NCBI GenBank assembly: GCA_027451285.1
Contig: DAIDJP010000041.1
Location: forward strand, 36,870 to 100,869
DNA length: 64,000 bases
Direction of reading: 5' to 3'
DNA from: Acidimicrobiaceae bacterium
Lineage (GTDB): Bacteria; Actinomycetota; Acidimicrobiia; Acidimicrobiales; RAAP-2
The notes beneath the pieces are model-generated. The model searched no databases. It saw only the letters and a program-made list of their open reading frames with translations, and was not told the DNA's origin. The position numbers and the translations under genes were made by a program. Below are positions 19,305 through 28,092 of the stretch, one piece after another; the first letter of the stretch is position 1, and each line of letters opens with the position of its first letter.

Positions 19305-19541
19305 ATGAAAGTTTGGATCGACCAGGACCTGTGCACCGGCGATGGCCTGTGTGAGGAAATCTGTCCTGCGGTCTTTACGCTCCTCGACGACGGCCTCGCC
19401 TACGTGAAGGAGGGCGACGTCGTGCGCAACAACCCCGGCGGCGCCCAGGGTGTCGCTGTCGTTCCGGACGGCCTGGAAGACGCCGTGGTCGAGGCCTCCG
19501 AAGAGTGCCCCGGCGAGTGCATCTTCATCGAGCGCGACTAG
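19305..19541 (+). CDS. Ferredoxin
   Basis: MKVWIDQDLCTGDGLCEEICP...CPGEC; SD GGAGGAAG before ATG. Confidence 0.92.
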   Translation: MKVWIDQDLCTGDGLCEEICPAVFTLLDDGLAYVKEGDVVRNNPGGAQGVAVVPDGLEDAVVEASEECPGECIFIERD

Positions 19542-20308
19542 CGCTTCACCAGGCGCCGTGCGCTGGTGAGGAATCCCGTGTGCGCCACCATCCGATGGTC
19601 CGGACGAACCGAACGGCGCTCCACGTGCCAGGTTCGCCGAAGGATCTCGACCGTCTCTTCCAGGCCGAAGGACGCGTCGCGCAGGGTGTCGCGTAGCTGC
19701 TGGACCTGATTGATAGTCGGCAGGTAGGCGAGGAAGATCCCACCGGGACGTATGGCGGTTTCTGCGTGAGCCACGACGTCCCAGGGTTCGGGCATGTCGA
19801 GGATCACGCGATCGAAGTCGCGATGCTCGATCCCTTGCGTGACGTCGCGGATGTGGATGTCGTAGGCGACGTCGGGACCCAACTGGTCGACGACGTTGCG
19901 CCGGGCCTGCTCGGCGAAGTCCTCGCGAATCTCGTACGCGGTGATGAGGGCCCCCGCTCGTAGCAGGGTCATCGAGAGCGCCCCCGAGCCCACCCCGGCT
20001 TCGAGCACGCGCATGCCCGGCGCGATGTCGGCCTGCATGAGGATCGCACCCAAATCCTTGGGGTAGATGACCTGGGCGCCGCGGGGCATCTTTAAAACGA
20101 CGTCGGACAACGTCGGGCGAAGGACCAGGAAGCTGCGCTCGCCCGAACCGCTCACGACCGTTCCCTCGCTCGCACCGATCAGGTCGTCGTGCTGGACGAT
20201 TCCGGCGTGGGTGTGAAACGCTCCCCCCTCGCGCAGGGTGATCAGGTAGCGCCGGTCCTTGGCGTCGATCAGCATGACCCGTTCTCCCGGGCGAAGTTCG
20301 GCGTTCAT
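19538..20308 (-). CDS. trmI: tRNA (adenine-58-N1)-methyltransferase TrmI
   Basis: GSGERSFLVLRPTL...MPRGAQVIYPKDLGAIL, SAM motif VLEAGVGSGALS. Confidence 0.93.
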   Translation of the reverse strand: MNAELRPGERVMLIDAKDRRYLITLREGGAFHTHAGIVQHDDLIGASEGTVVSGSGERSFLVLRPTLSDVVLKMPRGAQVIYPKDLGAILMQADIAPGMRVLEAGVGSGALSMTLLRAGALITAYEIREDFAEQARRNVVDQLGPDVAYDIHIRDVTQGIEHRDFDRVILDMPEPWDVVAHAETAIRPGGIFLAYLPTINQVQQLRDTLRDASFGLEETVEILRRTWHVERRSVRPDHRMVAHTGFLTSARRLVKR

Positions 20309-20457
20309 CGTGCGCGACGACTGAGCTTCTGACCACGATGCTCAAGCACACGCAGCACGCCGATCATCGCCCCGACGGCCAGCCATTTCGACGAGCGCTG
20401 GCTCAGCCCTCGAAGGGCCGCGCTACGCATGGCGATACGGGCGAGACCGAGAATCAA
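20305..20457 (-). CDS. Possible small basic hypothetical protein (TTG start, not in ORF track)
   Basis: Open frame LILGLARIAMRSAALRGLSQRSSKWLAVGAMIGVLRVLEHRGQKLSRRAR; TTGA overlap with upstream stop and ATGA overlap with trmI. Confidence 0.4.
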   Translation of the reverse strand: MILGLARIAMRSAALRGLSQRSSKWLAVGAMIGVLRVLEHRGQKLSRRAR

Positions 20458-20645
20458 CGTCGACGTCGCTTCGCGATTCGTCGCCCGCGCAGCCGCCCCC
20501 AGAAATAGCCCGTCAGCAGGCCTCCGACGCCCACCGAGGCGATCGTCGCGGGCTGCTCGGAGACGTCCTTGATCGGCTCGACCGCCGGCAGGAAGGCCCG
20601 CAGCGAATTCGCCAGCTCGCGTCGAGTGGCCGAATCGTGGCTCAC
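20454..20645 (-). CDS. Small membrane protein with basic tail (DUF3618/YtxH-like)
   Basis: 63 aa; central hydrophobic segment and KRRRR tail; overlaps the flanking ORF. Confidence 0.65.
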   Translation of the reverse strand: MSHDSATRRELANSLRAFLPAVEPIKDVSEQPATIASVGVGGLLTGYFWGRLRGRRIAKRRRR

Positions 20646-20995
20646 GAGGTCTTCTTCAGGCGCCGCTTGGCCTCGCCACTGACGATGCGCCAGGCCGTCA
20701 GGGCGATCACGATCGCCGCGACGGCCGCGACGATCAGGTACGGCAGCCAGGAGAGCGAACCGTCGAGGACGGGGAACTCGCCCTGGAGGAAGCGCAGCGC
20801 GCCCACCAGCAGCAACAGGGCGCCAAAACCCACGAAGACCGAGCCGATGGCGCCGAAGAGCGCGTAGCGGCCAAGGTCCTTGAGGGGTTGGATCGTCTCT
20901 TCCTTCACGTAGCGCAGGAGCAGGCCGCGAATCTCGTCGAAGTCACGTTGGAGCGAGGCGCCCTTCAAGACCTTGCGCCAGGACGGAAGTTTCAC
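20642..20995 (-). CDS. Putative actinobacterial Holin-X / phage-holin-family membrane protein
   Basis: Two hydrophobic helices, basic tail; leaderless GTG start. Confidence 0.75.
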   Translation of the reverse strand: MKLPSWRKVLKGASLQRDFDEIRGLLLRYVKEETIQPLKDLGRYALFGAIGSVFVGFGALLLLVGALRFLQGEFPVLDGSLSWLPYLIVAAVAAIVIALTAWRIVSGEAKRRLKKTS

Positions 20996-21001
20996 GGCCT
21001 C

Positions 21002-21007
21002 AGCCTA
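21002..21007 (-). promoter_or_regulatory. Leaderless -10 box TAGGCT (N6-GTG 20995)
   Basis: TAGGCT-GAGGCC-GTG. Confidence 0.55.
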
Positions 21008-21403
21008 CTCACTGCGCTCTTTGACCAGGTAGCTCGAACTCGCCGTGGCCACGAGGTTGTGGGTGTCATCGGTGATGCGCGCGGCGACGAAGACGACGCT
21101 GCGGCCCTCCTTGGTGCTGGTGGCCGTGCAGGTCAGCCGGGTGCCAACCAGGACCGGACGGAGAAACGAAATTTTCATCTCGGTGTTGGCAACGTAGACC
21201 TTGCGCGTTCCCACGCTCGATACGGCGCAGGCGCCCATCGCCGAGTCGGCGAAGGCCCCGAGGAAGCCACCCTGGACGAGCCCGGCCGGATTGGCGAATC
21301 GCTCGTCGGCGACCATGGACCAGACGCTCGTGCCCGGCGTGGTCTTGTCCAGACACGTCAGCCCGAGGGTGAGATCGCAGTTCGGCGGCACCTGGAGTGG
21401 CAC
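21005..21403 (-). CDS. PaaI-family hotdog thioesterase
   Basis: NPAGLVQGGFLGAFADSAMG hotdog signature. Confidence 0.9.
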   Translation of the reverse strand: MPLQVPPNCDLTLGLTCLDKTTPGTSVWSMVADERFANPAGLVQGGFLGAFADSAMGACAVSSVGTRKVYVANTEMKISFLRPVLVGTRLTCTATSTKEGRSVVFVAARITDDTHNLVATASSSYLVKERSE

Positions 21404-21409
21404 GACCTG

Positions 21410-21415
21410 AGGCTA
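21410..21415 (-). promoter_or_regulatory. Leaderless -10 box TAGCCT (N6-GTG 21403)
   Basis: TAGCCT-CAGGTC-GTG. Confidence 0.6.
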
Positions 21416-21461
21416 GCCCTGGTTCGGTCGGGCGACGCGGCGAATTGTTACTGTTCTAGCC

Positions 21462-23453
21462 ATGATCGACGATCTCTATCCCGGTGCCAACGAACTCGAG
21501 GGCCGGGCGATCCGTCAGATCGTGGCTCTGGCCATGGACGCTCCCGCCGCGGCCAAGTCAGGTCACAGCGGCACGGCCATGGCGCTCGCCCCCCTCGGTG
21601 TGACGCTCTTTAACCGCGTGATGCGCCACGACCCGACCGCGCCCGAATGGCCCGATAGGGATCGATTCATTCTCAGCTGCGGACACGCGTCGATCCTGCA
21701 GTACGGGCTCGCCAACGCCTTCGGCTACGACCTGAGCGTCGAGGACCTGCGCAACTTTCGCCAGCCCCACTCACGCACACCCGGCCACCCCGAGCGCGGG
21801 CACGCGCCGACAGTGGAGGTGACGACGGGCCCCCTCGGCCAGGGTGTGGCCAACGGTGTCGGCATGGCGATCGCCGAACGCGTCTTGCGCGAGGACTACG
21901 GCGAGACGCTGGTGAGCCACCGCACCTGGGTGCTGGCCGGTGACGGCTGCATCGAGGAGGGCATCAGCCACGAGGCGGCGTCGCTCGCGGGCTCCCTCGG
22001 ACTCGACCGGCTCACCGTCTTCTACGACGACAACCACATCACGATCGACGGTCCTACCGAGCTGGCGCTGCACGACGACACCGCGATGCGCTTTCGCGCC
22101 TACGGCTGGCACGTGATCGAGCTCGGCGAGGCCGCCAACGAGCCCGACACGCTCGAGGCCGCGGCCCACGAGGCCATGGCCGAGACTGAGCGGCCCACGC
22201 TCGTCATCTTGCGCTCGCACATCGGCTTTCCCGCGGTCGACATGATGGATCGGCGCGAAGCCCACGGCTCGCCCTTCTCAGCGGAGTCGATTTCGGCCGC
22301 GAAGGCCCTCCTCGGCGTCGTCGACGAGCCGTTCCACGTGGACCCGACGATTCGCGAGGGCCTGCTCGAGGGCTTGGGGTCACGTCGCGAGACGCGCATC
22401 GCCTGGTACGAGCGCCTCGCCGCATCAGGTGAGAGCGGACGGCGCCTGCGCGAGCAGCTCGACTCCAACGGCGCCGCCCACTTCAGCGAACATCCCGTCC
22501 CCTTCGAGGGTGCGACCATGGTGGCCACGCGCAAGGCCCTCCAGCGCGCCATGGACACCTACTTCCCCCAGACCCACGCGATGACGGCGGGGTCGGCCGA
22601 TCTCACCGACAACACCGGCGTCATCTTGAAGGGAACCCCGGCGCAAGGCGTGACCCATCCCGGAGGCCGTCAGATCCACTACGGCGTGCGCGAGTTCGCC
22701 ATGGGCGCCATCCTCGTCGGCCAGGCCCACCACGGGGGCATCCGCCCAGTGGGCTCGACGTTCTTCGTCTTCAGCGACTACATGCGCCCGGCGATTCGCC
22801 TGGCCGCCCTCAGCCACGCCAGCGCGCTGTTCGTCTTCACCCACGACTCGGTGGGCGTAGGCGAGGACGGTCCCACACACCAGCCGATCGAGCACCTGAT
22901 GAGCCTGCGGGCGATGCCCCACCTGCACGTGGTGCGCCCGAGCGACGCGAACGAGACGCTCGACCTCGTGGGCCGCTACCTCTCCAAGGCCCATCCCCCG
23001 GCGACGGCGCTCGTCCTCTCACGCCAGGACGTCGCGGTCTTTGGCGGCGCCGACGCGGCGGCGTCGGCCGAAGGAGCCCATCGCGGCGGCTACGTCGTGC
23101 GCGAGGATCCCGGAGCGCGCTACACCCTGGTCGGCACGGGCTCGGAGGTATCCCAGTGCCTGGCCGCGAACGAGGAACTCGCCCGGCGCGGCGTCGCGAC
23201 ACGCGTCGTGGCCCTGCCGTGCTGGGAGTGCTTCGAAGAACAGAGCGACGCGTACCGCGCGTCGGTGCTGCGCCGTGACGTCCCCTCGGTGGCCCTCGAG
23301 GCGGGCGCGACGCTCGGCTGGTTCCGCTACGTCGACCACGCGATCGGCATCGACACCTTCGGACTCTCCGGACCCGCTCCGTACCTATTCGAGCACTTCG
23401 GGCTCAACGCCGACGCCCTGGTGGCCCACGTCATGGAGGAGCTACACCAATGA
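21462..23453 (+). CDS. tkt: Transketolase
   Basis: KSGHSGTAMALAPLG, GPLGQGVANGVGMA, GDGCIEEGISHEA. Confidence 0.96.
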   Translation: MIDDLYPGANELEGRAIRQIVALAMDAPAAAKSGHSGTAMALAPLGVTLFNRVMRHDPTAPEWPDRDRFILSCGHASILQYGLANAFGYDLSVEDLRNFRQPHSRTPGHPERGHAPTVEVTTGPLGQGVANGVGMAIAERVLREDYGETLVSHRTWVLAGDGCIEEGISHEAASLAGSLGLDRLTVFYDDNHITIDGPTELALHDDTAMRFRAYGWHVIELGEAANEPDTLEAAAHEAMAETERPTLVILRSHIGFPAVDMMDRREAHGSPFSAESISAAKALLGVVDEPFHVDPTIREGLLEGLGSRRETRIAWYERLAASGESGRRLREQLDSNGAAHFSEHPVPFEGATMVATRKALQRAMDTYFPQTHAMTAGSADLTDNTGVILKGTPAQGVTHPGGRQIHYGVREFAMGAILVGQAHHGGIRPVGSTFFVFSDYMRPAIRLAALSHASALFVFTHDSVGVGEDGPTHQPIEHLMSLRAMPHLHVVRPSDANETLDLVGRYLSKAHPPATALVLSRQDVAVFGGADAAASAEGAHRGGYVVREDPGARYTLVGTGSEVSQCLAANEELARRGVATRVVALPCWECFEEQSDAYRASVLRRDVPSVALEAGATLGWFRYVDHAIGIDTFGLSGPAPYLFEHFGLNADALVAHVMEELHQ

Positions 23454-24562
23454 CCAGACTGAACGACCTCTACGAGGTCTACGGCCAGAGCGCGTGGATC
23501 GACAACATCCGCCGCGACTGGCTCCAGGACGGCACGCTCGCGCGACTCGTCGAGCAGGGCGTGCGCGGCGTCACCTCGAACCCGTCGATCTTCGCCAAGG
23601 CCCTGGCCACGTCGACGGCCTACGACGAGGCCATCCGCCGGGCCGGAGCGCTCGAACCCGAGGCGCTCTTCGAGACACTCGCCGTGGGCGACGTGCGCGA
23701 CGCCTGTGACGTGCTGGCCGGCGTGCACCAGGCGGCCCAGGCCGAACTGGCGTCCGGTCGGCGCCGCCACGGCGATGGATTCGTCTCACTCGAGGTCTCC
23801 CCGCGACTGGCGCGCGACACCGAGGCGACGATCGCCTCGGCCCTGCGGCTGTGGAACGAGGTGGACCGGCCGAATCTCATGATCAAGATCCCCGCCACGG
23901 TCGAGGGACTGCCCGCGATCAGCGAAGTTCTCTCGCACGGCGTGAACGTCAATATCACGCTGATCTTCTCGGTCGACCGCTACGCCGACGTGATCGGGGC
24001 GTGGGCGAAAGGTCTGCGCGGCGCCATCGCGGCGGGACACGACATCTCGCACCTGGCGAGCGTGGCCTCCTTCTTCGTCTCACGCGTCGACGTCGCCGTG
24101 GACAAGTTGTTGCCCGAGGGTGACCCACGCCGTGGCACGGCGGCCAACGCGCAGGCGGCCCAGGCCTACGACACGTATCAGAGACTCTTTGACACGCCCG
24201 AGATCCTCGAGTTGCTCGGACGAGGCGCCCAGGTCCAGCGCCCGCTGTGGGCGTCGACGTCAACGAAGAATCCCCTCTACGACGACCTGCTCTACGTGAA
24301 CGCCCTCGTGGCCCCGGAGACCGTGAACACGATGCCGGACGCAACGCTCGAGGCGGCGTTGGACCACGGGAGATTCTCGGCGTCGCTCTTGCTCGACACG
24401 ACGATTCGCCGCGCGGAGGCATCGCGACTCGACGCCCTGGAACCGGAGGTGTCGATGTCCGAGGTCACCGCCCAACTCGAGCGTGAGGGCGTCACCGCCT
24501 TCGTGACCTCCTACGAAGAGGTTCTCGCGACCGTCGCGGCCGCTCAGTCGCGACTCGCCTAG
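23450..24562 (+). CDS. tal: Transaldolase
   Basis: GVTSNPSIF, VDRPNLMIKIPAT, RPLWASTSTKNP. Confidence 0.96.
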   Translation: MTRLNDLYEVYGQSAWIDNIRRDWLQDGTLARLVEQGVRGVTSNPSIFAKALATSTAYDEAIRRAGALEPEALFETLAVGDVRDACDVLAGVHQAAQAELASGRRRHGDGFVSLEVSPRLARDTEATIASALRLWNEVDRPNLMIKIPATVEGLPAISEVLSHGVNVNITLIFSVDRYADVIGAWAKGLRGAIAAGHDISHLASVASFFVSRVDVAVDKLLPEGDPRRGTAANAQAAQAYDTYQRLFDTPEILELLGRGAQVQRPLWASTSTKNPLYDDLLYVNALVAPETVNTMPDATLEAALDHGRFSASLLLDTTIRRAEASRLDALEPEVSMSEVTAQLEREGVTAFVTSYEEVLATVAAAQSRLA

Positions 24563-24596
24563 TTCTCCACCGTAACGTCGCGGCGTCAGCGGCACC

Positions 24597-24622
24597 GGAT
24601 GAGACGAGGCGGCGTCTCATCC
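24597..24622. terminator. Perfect 10-bp inverted repeat, terminator-like
   Basis: GGATGAGACG-AGGCGG-CGTCTCATCC between tal and fbiC; no U-tract. Confidence 0.45.
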
Positions 24623-24664
24623 TCAACAACCGTGCGAACTCGATTCACGCCTCCAATCACGTCC

Positions 24665-24670
24665 TAGGAT
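24665..24670 (+). promoter_or_regulatory. Leaderless -10 box TAGGAT (N6-ATG 24677, fbiC)
   Basis: TAGGAT-GACGCC-ATG. Confidence 0.65.
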
Positions 24671-24676
24671 GACGCC

Positions 24677-26938
24677 ATGACGATGCTGGGTTCGCCCCTC
24701 TCCGCGTCGGACCTGCTGCGCACGCCCCTCGAGGAACTGGCCCGCGAGGCAGTCGCGAAGGCGCGTGCGACGTACGGCTCGGTCGTGACCTATTCACCCA
24801 AGGTGTTCATCCCCCTCACCAAGCTCTGTCGTGACCGCTGCGGATACTGCACGTTCGCCCAGGCACCCGCCCACGTCGAGAGCCCCTATCTCGCCTTGGA
24901 CGAGGTGATGACCATCGCCGAGGCCGGTCAGCGGGCCGGCTGCAGCGAAGCGCTCTTCACCCTCGGCGAGCGGCCCGAACTGCGCTACGACGAGGCCGCG
25001 CGGTGGCTGGCCGCGCGCGGCTACCGCTCGACGGTCGACTACGTGGCGAACGCCGCGCAGATGGTCCTCGAGTCGACCGGACTTCTCCCGCACGCCAACG
25101 CGGGCGCGCTCTACGCACACGAGCTCGCCCAGCTACGAACGGTCAGCGCCTCCCAGGGCATGATGCTCGAGACCCTGGCCGACGTCGCCGCGCACCGTCT
25201 CGCGCCCGACAAGGCGCCCGAGAGGCGCCTGGCCACCCTGCACGCCGCGGGAGAGCTGCAGATCCCCTTCACCACCGGCCTGCTCGTGGGCATCGGCGAG
25301 ACGCGCGAGGACCGCCTCGCGACCCTGGCGGCGATCGCGGAGGCGCACGAGCGCTTCGGCCACGTCCAAGAGGTCATCGTCCAGAACTTCCTGCCCAAGG
25401 CGCGCACCGCCATGGCCCAGCACCCGGCGCCCTCGGACGAGGAGTACCACTGGACGATCGCCGCGGCGAGAGTGATGCTGCCCGCCTCGATTCACCTCCA
25501 GGCCCCGCCGAATCTCAGCGATGACCCCACGGCGTTGCTCGACTTTGGTATCGACGACTTCGGCGGGATCTCGCCGGTCACGATCGACCACGTCAACCCC
25601 GAACGGGCCTGGCCGGCCGTGGCGACGCTCTCCGAACAGTGCGCGTCGCGCGGACTACACCTGGTGCCGCGCCTGACCATCTACCCCGAATTCGCGAGCC
25701 AGGGTGAGCGCTTCGTCGACGAGCGCGTTCGCCCGGCGATGCTCTCCAGCGCCGACTCGCAGTTCTTGGCGCGCTCCGACGACTGGAGCCCGGGCCTCGA
25801 CTCGCCTCCCCCGCCGCCGCCCACTGCCCGTGTCACGACCAGTGGCGTGCGAGCGATCCTCCAGCATTACGAGCCGGGATACGCCTTCGACCACCGCGAA
25901 TTGGTCACCCTCTTTGGCGCACGAGGCGGCGACTACCACGCCATCCGAGAGCTCGCCGACGACGTGCGCCGCGAGCGCGTCGGTGACGACGTCAGTTTCG
26001 TCGTCAACCGCAACATCAACTACACCAACGTCTGCACGTTCAAGTGCCGCTTCTGCGCCTTCTCCAAGGGACCGCTGTCGCTCAACCTGCGCGGCGACCC
26101 GTACCTGCTGAGCCTCGACGAGATCGCCGAACGGGTGCGCGAAGCCGAGCAGCGTGGCGCGACCGAGGTCTGTCTCCAGGGCGGCATCCATCCGAACTTC
26201 GACGGCGATTACTACGTCGACGTCCTGGCCGCGGTGCGCGCGGGTTCGCCCACGATCCACATCCACGCCTTCAGTGCCCTCGAGGTCTTCGAGGGTGCCC
26301 GTCGCTCGGAGATGGACCTCGAGAGCTATCTCACGCGCCTGCGCGACGCCGGGCTCAAGACCCTGCCGGGAACCGCGGCGGAGATCCTCGACGACCCCGT
26401 GCGCGCCATTCTGTGCCCCGACAAGATCTCCACGGACCAGTGGCTCGCCGTGCACCGCGCTGCACATCACGTGGGTCTGCGCTCGAACATCACGATCATG
26501 TTCGGCGCCATCGAGACGCCCGACAGTTGGGCGCGTCACCTGCTGGTGACGCGCGCCCTGCAGGAGGAGACCGGAGGCTTCACCGAGTTCGTTCCCCTGC
26601 CCTTCGTGCACATGGCGACGCCGCTGTTCCTGCGCGGACGGGCCCGGCGCGGTCCGACCTATCGCGAGACGGTCCTGATGCACGCGGTCGCGCGTCTGCA
26701 CTACGCGACGCTGATCGACAACATCCAGGTCAGCTGGGTCAAGATGGGCGTCGAGGGCGCGCGCGACATCCTGCGCGCCGGGGCCAACGACGTCGGCGGC
26801 ACCTTGATGGACGAGAACATCTCGCGCGCGGCCGGTGCCGCCCACGGCCAGGAGATGGACGTCGCGACTCTAGAGGCGCTGGTCGAGCCGCTCGGACGTC
26901 CCCTGCGCCAGCGCGGCACGCTCTACCAGACGCTCTAG
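24677..26938 (+). CDS. fbiC: FO synthase FbiC (CofG/CofH fusion), coenzyme F420 biosynthesis
   Basis: Two radical-SAM CxxxCxxC motifs (CRDRCGYC and CTFKCRFC) in one ORF. Confidence 0.96.
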   Translation: MTMLGSPLSASDLLRTPLEELAREAVAKARATYGSVVTYSPKVFIPLTKLCRDRCGYCTFAQAPAHVESPYLALDEVMTIAEAGQRAGCSEALFTLGERPELRYDEAARWLAARGYRSTVDYVANAAQMVLESTGLLPHANAGALYAHELAQLRTVSASQGMMLETLADVAAHRLAPDKAPERRLATLHAAGELQIPFTTGLLVGIGETREDRLATLAAIAEAHERFGHVQEVIVQNFLPKARTAMAQHPAPSDEEYHWTIAAARVMLPASIHLQAPPNLSDDPTALLDFGIDDFGGISPVTIDHVNPERAWPAVATLSEQCASRGLHLVPRLTIYPEFASQGERFVDERVRPAMLSSADSQFLARSDDWSPGLDSPPPPPPTARVTTSGVRAILQHYEPGYAFDHRELVTLFGARGGDYHAIRELADDVRRERVGDDVSFVVNRNINYTNVCTFKCRFCAFSKGPLSLNLRGDPYLLSLDEIAERVREAEQRGATEVCLQGGIHPNFDGDYYVDVLAAVRAGSPTIHIHAFSALEVFEGARRSEMDLESYLTRLRDAGLKTLPGTAAEILDDPVRAILCPDKISTDQWLAVHRAAHHVGLRSNITIMFGAIETPDSWARHLLVTRALQEETGGFTEFVPLPFVHMATPLFLRGRARRGPTYRETVLMHAVARLHYATLIDNIQVSWVKMGVEGARDILRAGANDVGGTLMDENISRAAGAAHGQEMDVATLEALVEPLGRPLRQRGTLYQTL

Positions 26939-27901
26939 ATGCACGACTTCGCGGACTCCTTCGTTGACGCCCTCATGGCCCGATACCCCCAAGACGCGGT
27001 GCGCACCCGCGAGTTGCGCGCTCTCACCGAGTCGATCGTCGAACTGGCGGCGGCGCGGGCCTCGAGTGACGACCTGGGCATCGCGGTCAACGCGTTGACC
27101 GAGCTCGTCGCGGCGAGCACGATCTTCTCACCGTGGCACGAGCGACCCAAGCTGACCGTCTTCGGTTCGGCGCGCGTGGGCGAGAACGACCCCCACTACG
27201 CCATGGCCGAGCGCCTCAGCGCCGCGATGGCCGAACGGGGGTGGATCACGGTCTCGGGCGCCGGACCCGGCATCATGGAGGCCGCCGCTCGCGGCGCCGG
27301 GCGAGAGCTCACGATCGGGGTGAACGTCGACCTGCCCTTCGAACAGAGCGCCAATCCCTTCGTCGACGCCGAGACGCGCCTGGTGGAGATGAAGTACTTC
27401 TTCACGCGCAAGGTGGCCCTGACCAAGGAGTCCCTCGCCTTCGTCTTCTTCCCGGGCGGGCTGGGCACCCTCGACGAGGCCTACGAGCTCTTGACCCTCC
27501 TGCACACGGGCAAGACGCGGCCGTCGCCGATCATTCTCATGGACACCCCCGAGGGCACCTACTGGGACCAGTGGCTCCACTTCATGGAGGGTTCGGTGAT
27601 GAGCGCGGGCTACCTCGACGCCGACAGCGGGTGCCTCTGGGAGATCTGCCACTCGATCGACGCGGCCGTGGCGGCCATTGAGCGCTACTACAGCAACTTC
27701 GTGCGCTTCAGCCTCGCCGATGGTCGCGCGACCATCGAACTACGCCGGGCCCCGAACGAGGCCCTCCTCGAAGCGCTCACCGAGCTCGAGGCGGACTTCG
27801 CGCCCTACTCGCTCAAAGCGAACACCGTGTCCTTCGCCTTCGACGGGCGCAGCTACGTCGCCCTTCGCCGGGTTATCGACGAGCTCAACCGGGCGCTTTA
27901 A
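26939..27901 (+). CDS. LOG family protein with C-terminal extension
   Basis: PGGLGTLDE and SGAGPGIMEAAARGA; ATG follows the fbiC stop with no gap. Confidence 0.85.
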   Translation: MHDFADSFVDALMARYPQDAVRTRELRALTESIVELAAARASSDDLGIAVNALTELVAASTIFSPWHERPKLTVFGSARVGENDPHYAMAERLSAAMAERGWITVSGAGPGIMEAAARGAGRELTIGVNVDLPFEQSANPFVDAETRLVEMKYFFTRKVALTKESLAFVFFPGGLGTLDEAYELLTLLHTGKTRPSPIILMDTPEGTYWDQWLHFMEGSVMSAGYLDADSGCLWEICHSIDAAVAAIERYYSNFVRFSLADGRATIELRRAPNEALLEALTELEADFAPYSLKANTVSFAFDGRSYVALRRVIDELNRAL

Positions 27902-28092
27902 TCGATCTCGACGCCGCGCAGCAGCGCCTCGGCCTTCTGCAACGAGCGACGAACCTTGGCCAGACGCTTCTCGAGCTCCTTAGCGTTGACGTCGTCGGCT
28001 CGTAACTGGGCGCGCACGGTGTCAAAGATCGCGTCGGTCACCTCCTTCTCGAGGTGGGCGATCTGGTCAGCGAGGCCGTCGAGGTCGGCCAT
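27898..28092 (-). CDS. 64-aa coiled-coil hypothetical protein
   Basis: MADLDGLADQIAHLEKEVTDAIF...; ATGA overlap with the AMP-ligase stop. Confidence 0.6.
   Translation of the reverse strand: MADLDGLADQIAHLEKEVTDAIFDTVRAQLRADDVNAKELEKRLAKVRRSLQKAEALLRGVEID

Noticed and set aside
20642-20995. Holin-like protein as prophage evidence
   Set aside because: Actinobacterial Holin-X-like proteins are chromosomal; no other phage genes nearby.
25655-26845. 396-aa minus-strand ORF antisense to fbiC
   Set aside because: Shadow ORF; composition is non-protein-like and fbiC radical-SAM motifs lie on the plus strand.
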